Shown piece after piece: positions 1 through 11,296 of a stretch of DNA of 64,000 nucleotides. Each line of letters opens with the position of its first letter. Position 1 is the first letter of the stretch. The stretch comes from Variovorax sp. KK3. Its GTDB lineage: Bacteria; Pseudomonadota; Gammaproteobacteria; Burkholderiales; Burkholderiaceae_C. The DNA lies in assembly GCF_001984055.1 (NCBI RefSeq), contig NZ_LYVO01000014.1, forward strand, positions 42,059-106,058. Direction: 5' to 3'. The position numbers and the translations under genes are program-made. The notes under the pieces were generated by a model that searched no databases, was not told the DNA's origin, and was given only the letters and a program-made list of their open reading frames with translations.

Positions 1-2
1 AC

Positions 3-605
3 GACCGGGCGGTGGCCGGCCCGCCCGACCACGTGGGCATGGTCTTCCAGCGCGATGCGCTGCTCGAATGGCGCAGCATCGAGCGCAACATCATGTTGCC
101 CATCGAATTCGCCGGCAAGCCGGTGGCGGCCTACCGCCAGGCGATGGCCGACCTGCTCAAGCTCACCGGCCTCACCGAGTTCGGCGACCGCTATCCGCGC
201 GAACTCTCGGGCGGCATGCGCCAGCGTGCCGCCATCTGCCGCGCGCTGATCGACCAGCCCAGCCTGCTGCTGATGGACGAGCCCTTCGGCGCCCTCGATG
301 CGCTCACGCGCGACCAGATGAACGTCGAACTGCAGCGCATCTGGCTGGAGACGCGCAACACGGTGATGTTCGTCACCCACGGCATCGCGGAAGCGGTGTT
401 CCTGGCCGACCGGGTGGTGGTGTTCTCGCCGCGGCCCGGCCGCATCGCCGACATCATCGAAGTCAACCTGCCGCGCCCGCGCAAGCTCTCGGTGCGCGAG
501 ACGGCGCAGTTCGGCGCTTACACCGCGCGCATCCGCAAGCTCTTCCACGAGATGGGTCTGATCAACGAAGACCCCGGCGAAGTCCGGGAGGAGATGGCGG
601 CATGA
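3..605 (+). CDS. ABC transporter ATP-binding protein (5' truncated), nitrate/sulfonate/taurine type
   Basis: This is the C-terminal part of an ATPase that powers an SsuABC/TauABC-like importer at the inner membrane. The reading frame is open from base 3; the Walker A region lies outside the window. Visible motifs are the Q-loop (VFQRDALLEW), the ABC signature LSGGMRQR, Walker B LLLMDEPFGALD and the H-loop VTHGI. The spacing and the D-loop are typical of the SsuB/TauB/NrtD group. The stop overlaps the start of the permease gene in an ATGA, so the two are translationally coupled. The substrate cannot be read from the sequence; sulfonates, nitrate, pyrimidines and aromatic acids are all moved by this family. 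The periplasmic binding protein is not in the window and is probably upstream. Confidence 0.93.
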   Translation, partial: DRAVAGPPDHVGMVFQRDALLEWRSIERNIMLPIEFAGKPVAAYRQAMADLLKLTGLTEFGDRYPRELSGGMRQRAAICRALIDQPSLLLMDEPFGALDALTRDQMNVELQRIWLETRNTVMFVTHGIAEAVFLADRVVVFSPRPGRIADIIEVNLPRPRKLSVRETAQFGAYTARIRKLFHEMGLINEDPGEVREEMAA

Positions 606-1375
606 AGACGCTCAAGCAGAAGGGCCGCCAGTGGGGCCTGGGTTTGTTCACGATGCTGCTCTTCCTCGTGCTCTGGGAGGCGCTGGTGCGGTTGCTGCAC
701 GTGCGGCCCATCACGCTGCCGCCGCCGAGCGCGGTGCTGCTGGAGCTGTCGCAGGAATGGCGCTGGTATCTCGACCATGCCTGGTACACGCTGGCCACGA
801 CGCTGGGCGGCTTCGTGCTTGCGGTGGTGGTGGGCGTGGGCCTGGCCATGATGCTGGTGGGTTCGCGCTGGTTCGAACACTCGATCTATCCGCTGATCGT
901 GGCGCTGAACAGCGTGCCCAAGGTCGCGATCGCGCCGCTGTTCGTGATCTGGCTGGGCACGGGCTCGGAGCCCAAGATCGCCATCGCCTTCCTGATCGCG
1001 GTGTTCGCCGTCATCGTCGACGCGGTGCACGGGCTGCGTTCGGTGCCGCAGGACGTACTGGACCTGGGGCGCGTGTTGAAGGGGTCGACGCTGGACTTCT
1101 TCCTGAAGGTGCGCCTGCCTTGTGCTCTGCCGTCGATCCTGACCGGCATGAAAGTTGCGATCTCGCTGGCGCTCGTCGGTGCGATCGTCGGGGAATTCGT
1201 GGCGTCGCAGCGTGGGCTGGGCTACGTGATTCTCAGCGCGCAGGGCACCTTCGACACCACGCGCGTGTTCGCGGCGGTGATCGTGTTGGCGCTGCTGGGG
1301 ATCGCGCTGTACGGCGGACTGGCCTGGGCGGAGCGGAGGCTCACGCCCTGGCGGCCGCAAGAGGCGATGGCGTAG
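602..1375 (+). CDS. ABC transporter permease, SsuC/TauC type
   Basis: This 257-residue inner-membrane permease of the BPD transport family forms the channel of the importer whose ATPase precedes it. The start ATG overlaps the ATPase stop by 4 bp. About six hydrophobic segments are visible, beginning with LGLFTMLLFLVLWEALV. The EAA coupling loop is recognisable around residues 150-175 (DLGRVLKGSTLDFFLKVRLP), followed by the conserved ALPSILTGMK. Family length is usually 250-280 residues, so it is complete. As with the ATPase, the ligand is unknown. A palindromic repeat follows about 10 bp after the stop, and no further transporter gene is seen downstream. Confidence 0.93.
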   Translation: MKTLKQKGRQWGLGLFTMLLFLVLWEALVRLLHVRPITLPPPSAVLLELSQEWRWYLDHAWYTLATTLGGFVLAVVVGVGLAMMLVGSRWFEHSIYPLIVALNSVPKVAIAPLFVIWLGTGSEPKIAIAFLIAVFAVIVDAVHGLRSVPQDVLDLGRVLKGSTLDFFLKVRLPCALPSILTGMKVAISLALVGAIVGEFVASQRGLGYVILSAQGTFDTTRVFAAVIVLALLGIALYGGLAWAERRLTPWRPQEAMA

Positions 1376-1382
1376 GCGCGAT

Positions 1383-1506
1383 GCCCTCACCCTAGCCCTC
1401 TCCCAGAGGAACAGGGGACAAGAGGCTTCCTCCACCTCTCGGCAAGAGGGGGCAACATGCCTTACTCCCTCTCCCTCTCCCTCTGGGAGAGGGCAGGGGT
1501 GAGGGC
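1383..1506. repeat. Long imperfect palindromic intergenic repeat
   Basis: The left arm (1383-1410, beginning GCCCTCACCC) and right arm (1479-1506, ending GGGGTGAGGGC) are inverted copies matching at about 25 of 28 positions. The 68-base interior is purine/pyrimidine skewed and contains CCCTCTCCCT-like runs. Elements of this look are dispersed between genes in many proteobacterial genomes; that is family knowledge and was not checked here. It sits just downstream of the ABC permease gene and could act as a bidirectional mRNA 3' end or a REP/MITE-like unit. There is no T-run, so it is not a classic intrinsic terminator. Confidence 0.7.
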
Positions 1507-1553
1507 ACCGGGCGCACCCACAGCCCACCCCCTCCAAACCCGTCATCAACCCA

Positions 1554-1573
1554 ATAGTTGCTCAACAGACAAC
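1554..1573. promoter_or_regulatory. Operator-like motif upstream of the DJ-1 gene
   Basis: A 20-bp motif (ATAGTT..., ...GACAAC) lies 57 bp before the DJ-1/PfpI start. It contains the perfect dyad AGTTG-N9-CAACT at 1556-1574. A related copy (16 of 20 identical) lies before the MFS gene at 2303-2322. Two related copies ahead of two successive same-strand genes suggest a shared regulator. The XRE-cupin protein encoded at 4560-5222 is the nearest candidate, but this is inference. Confidence 0.45.
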
Positions 1574-1630
1574 TTCTGACTAAAGTGTTGCCCCATACGC
1601 TCACCCGAGCGTCATTCCCTGGAGCACACG

Positions 1631-2266
1631 ATGAAGTTTGCCTTTCTGCTGTACGACGGCGTGGAGCCCATCGACCTGGCCGCGATCGGCGTGGTCTCGA
1701 TGGCCAAGCGCGTGGTGCCCGAACTCGAGTACCTCACGGTCGCCGCCGACACCGCCTTGCAGCGCATGTCGAACGGCCTGCGCGTCGTGCCTGACTTCGG
1801 CTTCGCTGACTGCCCCCCGTTCGACGTGCTCATCGTGCCCGGCGGGCCCGGCTGGGTGCAGGCGAGCGAAGACCCCGCCATTCGCGAGTTCCTGCGCCGC
1901 CGGGGCGACGGCACGCTGCTGGTCTCCATCTGCACCGGCGCCATGCTGCTGGCGAAGGCCGGTCTGCTCGACGGCCGCAGCGCGACCACCAAGCGCGAGG
2001 TGCGCCCGCCAGAGGTCTCGCCGCTCTCGCTGCTCGCGCGCGACCACCCCCGCATCGACACCCGCCACGCGCTCATGGTGGACAACGGCACGGTGCTCAC
2101 CGGCGGCGGCGTGAGCCTGTGCATCGACGCGATGCTGCACGTCATCGCCACGCGCATCGGCGCCGCGCAGGCCGCCGAGGTGGCGCGGATCATCGAATAC
2201 GGCGCGGCCTGGGAAGCCAACAAGGCGCGCCTGCCCACGCTCCAGGCGGGCGAGGGTTTGTCCTAG
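1631..2266 (+). CDS. DJ-1/PfpI family protein
   Basis: The 211-residue protein has the DJ-1/PfpI alpha/beta fold of glutamine-amidotransferase-like enzymes, a cytoplasmic family that includes isonitrile hydratase, glyoxalase III and the N-terminal half of GATase-1-type AraC regulators. The nucleophile elbow is SICTGAMLLAKAGLLDGR with Cys101. VPGG at about 69-72 marks the conserved glycine loop. No C-terminal AraC helix-turn-helix follows, so it is a stand-alone enzyme domain. The ATG is preceded by GGAG 7 bp upstream. It is followed by an MFS transporter whose upstream region carries a related operator-like motif, so the two may be co-regulated. The specific reaction is not known. Confidence 0.88.
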   Translation: MKFAFLLYDGVEPIDLAAIGVVSMAKRVVPELEYLTVAADTALQRMSNGLRVVPDFGFADCPPFDVLIVPGGPGWVQASEDPAIREFLRRRGDGTLLVSICTGAMLLAKAGLLDGRSATTKREVRPPEVSPLSLLARDHPRIDTRHALMVDNGTVLTGGGVSLCIDAMLHVIATRIGAAQAAEVARIIEYGAAWEANKARLPTLQAGEGLS

Positions 2267-2293
2267 CGCCACATCGCGTTGACGCGACCGATC

Positions 2294-2333
2294 GGGCAAC
2301 CTATAGTTTCCCAATGGACAACATAAGTTGCCC
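2294..2333. promoter_or_regulatory. Nested inverted repeat/operator upstream of the MFS gene
   Basis: A perfect 7-bp inverted repeat, GGGCAAC (2294-2300) and GTTGCCC (2327-2333), encloses the second copy of the 20-bp motif shared with 1554-1573 (here 2303-2322). The arrangement lies 51-90 bp upstream of the MFS start, where an operator or activator site would be expected. No convincing -35/-10 pair is claimed. Confidence 0.45.
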
Positions 2334-2383
2334 GTCGCAGCGCCGCCGAGCGGCGCGTGTCAGATCAAGGATTGGAGAAGGCG

Positions 2384-3709
2384 ATGGAAATCACGCAGGA
2401 CTACGGCGCCGCAGCGGCGGAGCAGGCGAAGAAGGCGGACCCTCGCGTCGGCCGGGTGGTGTTCGCCAGCACGCTCGGCACGATCATCGAGTGGTACGAC
2501 TTCCTGATCTACGGCGCGGCCGCTGCGCTGGTGTTCAACAAGCTGTTCTTTCCGTCGGTGGACCCGTTCCTCGGCACCTTGGCCGCGCTGGGCAGCGCGG
2601 CAGTCGGCTTCTTCGCGCGGCCCTTCGGTGGTGCCGTGTTCGGCTACTTCGGCGACCGGTTGGGCCGCAAGTCGATGCTGCTGCTCACGCTGGTCATCAT
2701 GGGCCTGGGCACCTTCGCCATCGGCCTGTTGCCGACCTACGCACAGATCGGCATCTGGGCGCCGGTCCTGCTGATCCTGCTGCGCATCGTGCAGGGCATC
2801 GGCCTGGGCGGCGAATGGGGCGGCGCGGCGCTGATGGTGCTGGAACATGCGCCCGCCAAGCGGCGCGGGTTGTGCGGCAGCCTCGTGCAGGTGGGCTTTC
2901 CGATCGGGCTCATCCTTTCGGCGGGCGTGTTCGCCCTGGTGTCGAAGCTGCCCGAGGAGGAGTTTCTTTCCTGGGGCTGGCGCGTGCCCTTTCTCTCCAG
3001 CATCGTGCTCGTGATCCTCGGCGCATTCATCCGCATGAAGGTGGAAGAGTCGCCGGTCTTCGAGGCCATGAAGGCCAAGAAGGAGATCGCGCGCAACCCG
3101 CTTGCAGAGGCGATCTTCAAGCATCCGAAGAGCTTTCTGGTGGCCATCGGGCTCAAGATCTCGGAAGTGTCGTGGGTCTACATGCTGACCGTGTTCGTGG
3201 TGGTGTACGCCACCACCAAGCTGGGCTTGCCCAAGTCGCAGATCCTCGACGCGATCATGATCGCAGCGGCGATCGAGATCGTGACCATCCCGCTCTTCGG
3301 CTACCTCTCGGACAAGTTCGGGCGCCGGCCCTTCTACTTCGCGGGCGCCATCTTCACGATCTTCTTCGCCTTCCCGGTGTTCTGGCTGCTCGGCACGCGT
3401 GACCCGCTGATCATCGTGGCCACGGTCGCGGTGGCCCTGAGCTTCGGCCACGGGCTGATGTTCGCGCCCGAGGCGACCTACTTCCCCGAACTGTTCGGTG
3501 CCCGTGCCCGCTACAGCGGCGCGTCCTTCGGCTTCCAGGTGGCCGCGGCCATCGGTGGCGGCTTGACGCCGGTGCTCGCCACCTGGCTCACCGAACGGCT
3601 GGGCGGCACCTCCGGTGTTTCCATCATGCTGATCGTGCTGGCGCTGATCACGCTCACTGCCGCCTTCTTCGCGCACGAGACGCGCGACCGATCCGTGTCG
3701 GTGTCGTGA
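2384..3709 (+). CDS. MFS transporter, metabolite:H+ symporter (MHS) type
   Basis: This 441-residue, 12-helix inner-membrane symporter resembles the MHS branch (ShiA, ProP, KgtP, CitA relatives), which imports organic acids or osmolytes with protons. The loop 2-3 signature GDRLGRK is present, as is the MHS hallmark VQGIGLGGEWGG, and a second GYLSDKFGRRP copy begins the C-terminal half. The ATG at 2384 is chosen because GGAG lies 6 bp before it; an upstream GTG at 2357 lacks a ribosome binding site. With the DJ-1 gene before it and the cupin, ferredoxin and XRE-cupin genes after it, it probably imports the compound handled by this small cluster. The substrate is unknown. Confidence 0.9.
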   Translation: MEITQDYGAAAAEQAKKADPRVGRVVFASTLGTIIEWYDFLIYGAAAALVFNKLFFPSVDPFLGTLAALGSAAVGFFARPFGGAVFGYFGDRLGRKSMLLLTLVIMGLGTFAIGLLPTYAQIGIWAPVLLILLRIVQGIGLGGEWGGAALMVLEHAPAKRRGLCGSLVQVGFPIGLILSAGVFALVSKLPEEEFLSWGWRVPFLSSIVLVILGAFIRMKVEESPVFEAMKAKKEIARNPLAEAIFKHPKSFLVAIGLKISEVSWVYMLTVFVVVYATTKLGLPKSQILDAIMIAAAIEIVTIPLFGYLSDKFGRRPFYFAGAIFTIFFAFPVFWLLGTRDPLIIVATVAVALSFGHGLMFAPEATYFPELFGARARYSGASFGFQVAAAIGGGLTPVLATWLTERLGGTSGVSIMLIVLALITLTAAFFAHETRDRSVSVS

Positions 3710-3772
3710 GGCCCGACCTTTCCATCCACCCAATCATTCACCCGATCATTCATTCATTCCAAAGGAGATCTC

Positions 3773-4198
3773 ATGTCCAACGTCCACACCGCACAGCGCC
3801 TCGCCGGCAAGCTCGAGCCCACCAAGGGCGGCTCGATCTACGTCGACCCCGAGAAGCTCGAATGGCAGAAGTCCCAGTTCGAAAAAATCTGGATGAAGGT
3901 GCTCTACCGCAACGACGAGGCCGGCGAGATGACGGTGCTGCTCAAGTGGGAGCCGGGCGCCGTGCTGCCCTTCCACAAGCATCCCGAGATCGAGCAGAGC
4001 TGGGTGCTCGAAGGCAGCTTCTACGATCACGATGGCATCTGCCGCGCCGGCCAGTACGTGTGGCGCCAGCCCGGCTCGTTGCACGAGACGCGCTCCGACG
4101 AAGGCTGCCTGCTGCTGGCCATCTACCGCAAGCCCAACGTGTTCTTCCACACCGCCGGCTTCCAGTCGGAGGCGAAGGCGCAGCCCGCCACGGCCTGA
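3773..4198 (+). CDS. Cupin domain protein, ChrR/dioxygenase-like
   Basis: A 141-residue single-domain cupin. The metal-binding motif is visible: H68-x-H70 with Glu in PEIEQ, then H104 in the second cupin box (GSLHETRSDEGC). This is a full set for Fe(II), Zn(II) or Mn(II). Relatives are ChrR-like anti-sigma cupins and small ring- or C-C-cleaving dioxygenases such as acetylacetone and 2,4'-dihydroxyacetophenone dioxygenases. A strong Shine-Dalgarno AAAGGAG precedes the ATG. It lies 63 bp after the MFS gene and 11 bp before a ferredoxin gene. An enzymatic role fits the context better than sigma-factor control, because no ECF sigma gene is near. Confidence 0.82.
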   Translation: MSNVHTAQRLAGKLEPTKGGSIYVDPEKLEWQKSQFEKIWMKVLYRNDEAGEMTVLLKWEPGAVLPFHKHPEIEQSWVLEGSFYDHDGICRAGQYVWRQPGSLHETRSDEGCLLLAIYRKPNVFFHTAGFQSEAKAQPATA

Positions 4199-4209
4199 GG
4201 ACGAGCGCG

Positions 4210-4548
4210 GTGGCCTACGTCGTTACCCAGGCCTGCATCGGCTGCCGCTACGGCGAATGCATCGAGGTCTGCCCGCAGGAGGCGTTTCACGAAGGGCCGA
4301 ACTTCGTCGTCATCGACCCCGACGCCTGCGCCAACTGCGCCTTGTGCGAGATGGTGTGCCCGGTGCAGGCCATCCATCAGGCACACGGGCTCGAGGCGGC
4401 GATGCAGCCTTTCGTGGCGCTCAACGCAGAGCTCGCGCGCCGCTGGCCCAAGGCGAGCTACCGGGGCCCGCTGCCGCAGGCCGATGCGTTGGCCGCTCGC
4501 GCGGACAAGCTCGCGCTGCTCGACAGGGGCGGGGAGGGGCCTCCGTAG
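4210..4548 (+). CDS. FdxA-type 7Fe/8Fe ferredoxin
   Basis: This 112-residue cytoplasmic ferredoxin starts at GTG 4210, with GAGGA about 9 bp upstream overlapping the cupin stop region. Two cysteine clusters are visible: C9-x2-C12-x4-C17-x3-C21-P and C40-x2-C43-x2-C46-x3-C50-P. The layout and the C-terminal tail (MQPFVALNAELARRWP) match Azotobacter ferredoxin I/FdxA proteins, which carry one [3Fe-4S] and one [4Fe-4S] cluster. The non-ligand cysteine that follows the first cluster in ferredoxin I is Ala here. Lying between a cupin and an XRE-cupin regulator, it may deliver electrons to, or reactivate, an iron enzyme of the cluster; that is inference. Confidence 0.88.
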   Translation: MAYVVTQACIGCRYGECIEVCPQEAFHEGPNFVVIDPDACANCALCEMVCPVQAIHQAHGLEAAMQPFVALNAELARRWPKASYRGPLPQADALAARADKLALLDRGGEGPP

Positions 4549-4559
4549 AATCGGGCGAC

Positions 4560-5222
4560 ATGCCAACGAAGAAGCGTCCCGCAGCAGCAGCCCCGGCCCC
4601 GGAGAGCGCGTCGGAGCCGGTGCAGCAGCAAGACGCCGCACTGCCCACCGCCGACCTCGGCGCCCGCATCAAGCACCAGCGCCTGGCTGCCGGCCTGACC
4701 CTTGCCGAACTGGCCGAACGCGCCGGCTTCGGCAAGGCGTATCTCTCCCGCATCGAAAACGGCAAGAAGGTGCCGCCGATCGGCACGCTCTCGCGCATCG
4801 CGGACGTGATGGGCATCGAGGCAGCGGCCCTGCTGCAAAGCGCGGGCGTGCAGACGCGGTGGCGCGGCTCCAGCGTGGTCCGGCGCAACGAGAAGCGGCA
4901 GACGGTGCTGGGCGGCAGCGCCTTCGGCTACGACTACTTCGCGCTCACCGACGCCACCGAGGGGCGCGCACTGCAGCCGTTCCTGTTTTCCTTCCCGGCC
5001 GAGGTCGACAAGTTCGTCTTCTTCGAGCACGAGGGCGAAGAACTGCTGCACGTGCTCACCGGCCGCATCGAATGGCAGGTGGGCATGGACAAGTACATCC
5101 TCGAAGCCGGCGACACCATCCACTTCGATTCGCGCATGCCGCACCGTGGGCATGCGCTCTCGGGCGCGGCCACGGCGCTGGTGGTGATGTACTCGCCGGG
5201 CAAGCCGGCCAACCTGGGTTGA
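4560..5222 (+). CDS. XRE family regulator with C-terminal cupin
   Basis: A 220-residue DNA-binding regulator. After a low-complexity Ala/Pro/Gln N-terminus, residues about 33-85 form a lambda-repressor-type helix-turn-helix (GARIKHQRLAAGLTLAELAE, then AYLSRIENGKKVPP). Residues about 140-215 form a cupin ligand-sensing domain with the HVLTGRIEW and GDTIHFDSRMPHRGHA boxes. This SutR/PuuR-like architecture usually senses a small metabolite and represses a nearby catabolic or transport operon. It is the last rightward gene of the cluster and converges on the low-G+C island. It is the best local candidate to bind the shared motif at 1554 and 2303. Confidence 0.9.
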   Translation: MPTKKRPAAAAPAPESASEPVQQQDAALPTADLGARIKHQRLAAGLTLAELAERAGFGKAYLSRIENGKKVPPIGTLSRIADVMGIEAAALLQSAGVQTRWRGSSVVRRNEKRQTVLGGSAFGYDYFALTDATEGRALQPFLFSFPAEVDKFVFFEHEGEELLHVLTGRIEWQVGMDKYILEAGDTIHFDSRMPHRGHALSGAATALVVMYSPGKPANLG

Positions 5223-5235
5223 GGTTTCGACCCGT

Positions 5236-5802
5236 TCAGTGGTTGCCGGACGACCGGCGAAGAGCTTGGAGCATCACGGCGCCGACCAGTGAGGCCAAGA
5301 CGGCTCCCGCAGCGCAGACAGAAGCACCGGTCAGGACCATTTCCCGGCTGCCGTGATCGGTGTTGTTGGACATTTGCTCGTTGGCGGATGTGATCGCGCC
5401 GGCAATCGTCATCAAAAAACCGACACAGAGCGGCGTACCGATGAAATGGCACATCACGGTCGGTTGCGGCGTATGGTCGAAATAGTCGCGCACGGCCTGC
5501 CACGTGTCGTTTGGAATGTTGCTCAGGGCTTGAGTCAGTGAATTTCCGTGTGGAAGAGCCGTATTGCCAGGCGCTTGCCTGTCATTGTCGATGTGCTCGT
5601 TCAGTGGAACTTGAATCGCGACGTCGACGGGTGCTGCAATTTGAAAATTTTCAGCCTCAGATTCGGATGACTGCTCAGAGGCGCGGAACTCTGGCAATTC
5701 GCTGTCTGTGAGATCGGCAATCGCGTGGTCTTCAGGTTGAAGTTGGGTTTGTGGCTGAGGCGAACATTCAAAGATGCTTGGGCGCGGGCTGGTTGAAATC
5801 AT
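5236..5802 (-). CDS. Unrecognised protein with two C-terminal membrane helices; possible cargo of the adjacent SycD-like chaperone
   Basis: The family of this 188-residue protein is not recognised. Residues 1-110 are polar and probably disordered, rich in Ser, Glu, Gln and Pro. Two hydrophobic helices follow at about 117-139 and 155-181, separated by a short polar loop and ending in a basic tail (LRRSSGNH). It lacks a Sec signal peptide. It starts 33 bp after the TPR chaperone-like gene on the same strand, so the two form an operon. A disordered N-terminus plus a C-terminal helical hairpin, encoded beside a SycD-like chaperone, is the layout of type III translocators or membrane-targeted effectors. 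No secretion apparatus is in the window. Base composition is clearly less G+C-rich than the neighbours. Confidence 0.6.
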   Translation of the reverse strand: MISTSPRPSIFECSPQPQTQLQPEDHAIADLTDSELPEFRASEQSSESEAENFQIAAPVDVAIQVPLNEHIDNDRQAPGNTALPHGNSLTQALSNIPNDTWQAVRDYFDHTPQPTVMCHFIGTPLCVGFLMTIAGAITSANEQMSNNTDHGSREMVLTGASVCAAGAVLASLVGAVMLQALRRSSGNH

Positions 5803-5835
5803 GATTGTGTTTGGGTCAAAGCTTGAATGGTTGCA

Positions 5836-6441
5836 TCAAATGCTGGAGGTGCCGGCGCTCAATGTCGCAAGTCGTGCTTCCGCGAGCATTTGAAAGTGTC
5901 GATGTCGCTCATCCGAACGTGCGAAATCGATGGTCTTCTCGAAGGCGGCGGTCGCAGCATCGGGGATTTGCAGCGCTTGCAGGCATTCGCCCAGCCGGTA
6001 TTGCGCCGCCACAGTGACATCGAACTTTTCATCGAGCGCCGCTGCTGTTTCGAAAAAGGCGCCGGCTTCGGCAGGCATGCCCAGGCGCTGAAGACAGGTG
6101 CCAGCAAGGAAGGGAAAGCGGCAGTTGCGGCTGCCATTGGCGGTCAACACCAGCGCCAGCGGTAAAGCGTGTACGAATTCGTTGTCTTTGCACAGATCGA
6201 GTGCCGCCTCGTAAAGTTCGCGGTCGAACTCCGGGCCGTGGCCATGAAACCGTTTCGGCATTCGGCTGGAATCACTGTTCGCTTGAAAATCGGTCGGGTT
6301 CTTTTGAATATTCCGCAGTTTTTCTGTTGCCGCTTCCACGAGCGCGGCAATTCTCGGGTCAGAAGGTGGATGAACGTAGGAAGACGGTAAATTCAAAATG
6401 CATCGCTCTCCGGAATTGTTGTGAAGGTCGTGAGTGGACAC
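5836..6441 (-). CDS. TPR protein resembling type III secretion chaperones (SycD/LcrH/IpgC)
   Basis: This 201-residue protein has about three tandem TPRs at residues 76-105, 109-142 and 146-180. The central segment, LAGTCLQRLGMPAEAGAFFE followed by YRLGECLQALQIPDAATAAF, follows the pattern of class II type III chaperones that bind hydrophobic translocators. The N-terminal 70 residues are an extension beyond the usual 160-170 residue family length. The start codon is GTG with only a weak GGAAC ribosome site. It heads a two-gene leftward operon with the membrane protein at 5236-5802. The region is poorer in G+C than its flanks: one sampled 60-base line (6301-6360) has 31 G+C. Generic TPR function is the main alternative. 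Confidence 0.65.
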   Translation of the reverse strand: MSTHDLHNNSGERCILNLPSSYVHPPSDPRIAALVEAATEKLRNIQKNPTDFQANSDSSRMPKRFHGHGPEFDRELYEAALDLCKDNEFVHALPLALVLTANGSRNCRFPFLAGTCLQRLGMPAEAGAFFETAAALDEKFDVTVAAQYRLGECLQALQIPDAATAAFEKTIDFARSDERHRHFQMLAEARLATLSAGTSSI

Positions 6442-6590
6442 GATCAGCGTTTAAGTTCCAACTCGCGGATTTGCTGGTCAGCCTTTTTACAACGCAAAGA
6501 AAGCGAAAACATCGAATAGATTGAACTGGCGCTTGGCATGCACACGCCGTGCCGTCCAAGGCGCTACGCCGCCAACGCCGACACCGGCGT

Positions 6591-10979
<4,389 letters not shown>

Positions 10980-11099
10980 GTTACGCGGCTGCGGGGCAGG
11001 GCGTTCGAGCGGGGCGAATCACCCCCGGCACCGGCTTGGCGGGACGCGAATGGCGTCTGTTCCGGGCATCGATTTGGCTGGATTGCGCCACTCGGCGCG

Positions 11100-11271
11100 T
11101 CTTCTACGCCAACTCTGCCGTGGCCGTTACAAAGCATCAGGTTCTGGTCGGTCTTCCGTCTATTTCTTCACACGTCTCCCAGGGGAAACAGGCGCACACT
11201 ACGTTCACTGTTTCTCTGGGGGATTGCTGCAAAGGCAATCATTTGGGCTCGCTCTGCGAGCCCTTTTTTTT
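11100..11271 (+). ncRNA. Candidate small RNA with three 3' hairpins
   Basis: The 317-bp gap between lhr and the alcohol dehydrogenase gene has no credible ORF but ends in three consecutive hairpins. Hairpin 1 pairs 11175-11191 with 11208-11223, about 16 bp with one bulge and a 16-nt loop. Hairpin 2 is GATTGC (11222-11227) with GCAATC (11235-11240). Hairpin 3 is an intrinsic terminator. Hairpins 1 and 2 share two bases and may be alternative. Both flanking genes read leftward, so a rightward terminator here serves neither and implies an independent transcript. The 5' end is a guess and no promoter was identified. Confidence 0.42.
11245..11271 (+). terminator. Strong intrinsic terminator
   Basis: Perfect 8-bp stem GGGCTCGC (11245-11252) and GCGAGCCC (11256-11263) with a TCT loop, followed directly by eight T residues (11264-11271). 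Its orientation is rightward, opposite to both neighbouring protein genes, so it ends the putative small RNA. On the minus strand there is no T-run after the stem. Confidence 0.85.
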
Positions 11272-11296
11272 GCCCGCGCCAACGCCAGGCCCGAGC

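Noticed and set aside
1383..1506. Repeat considered as a CRISPR or an intrinsic terminator
   Set aside because: There are only two inverted arms, no direct spacer-repeat array and no T-run.
6442..6590. AT-rich gap between the SycD-like gene and lhr searched for a promoter or att site
   Set aside because: No integrase, direct repeat or convincing promoter pair was seen.
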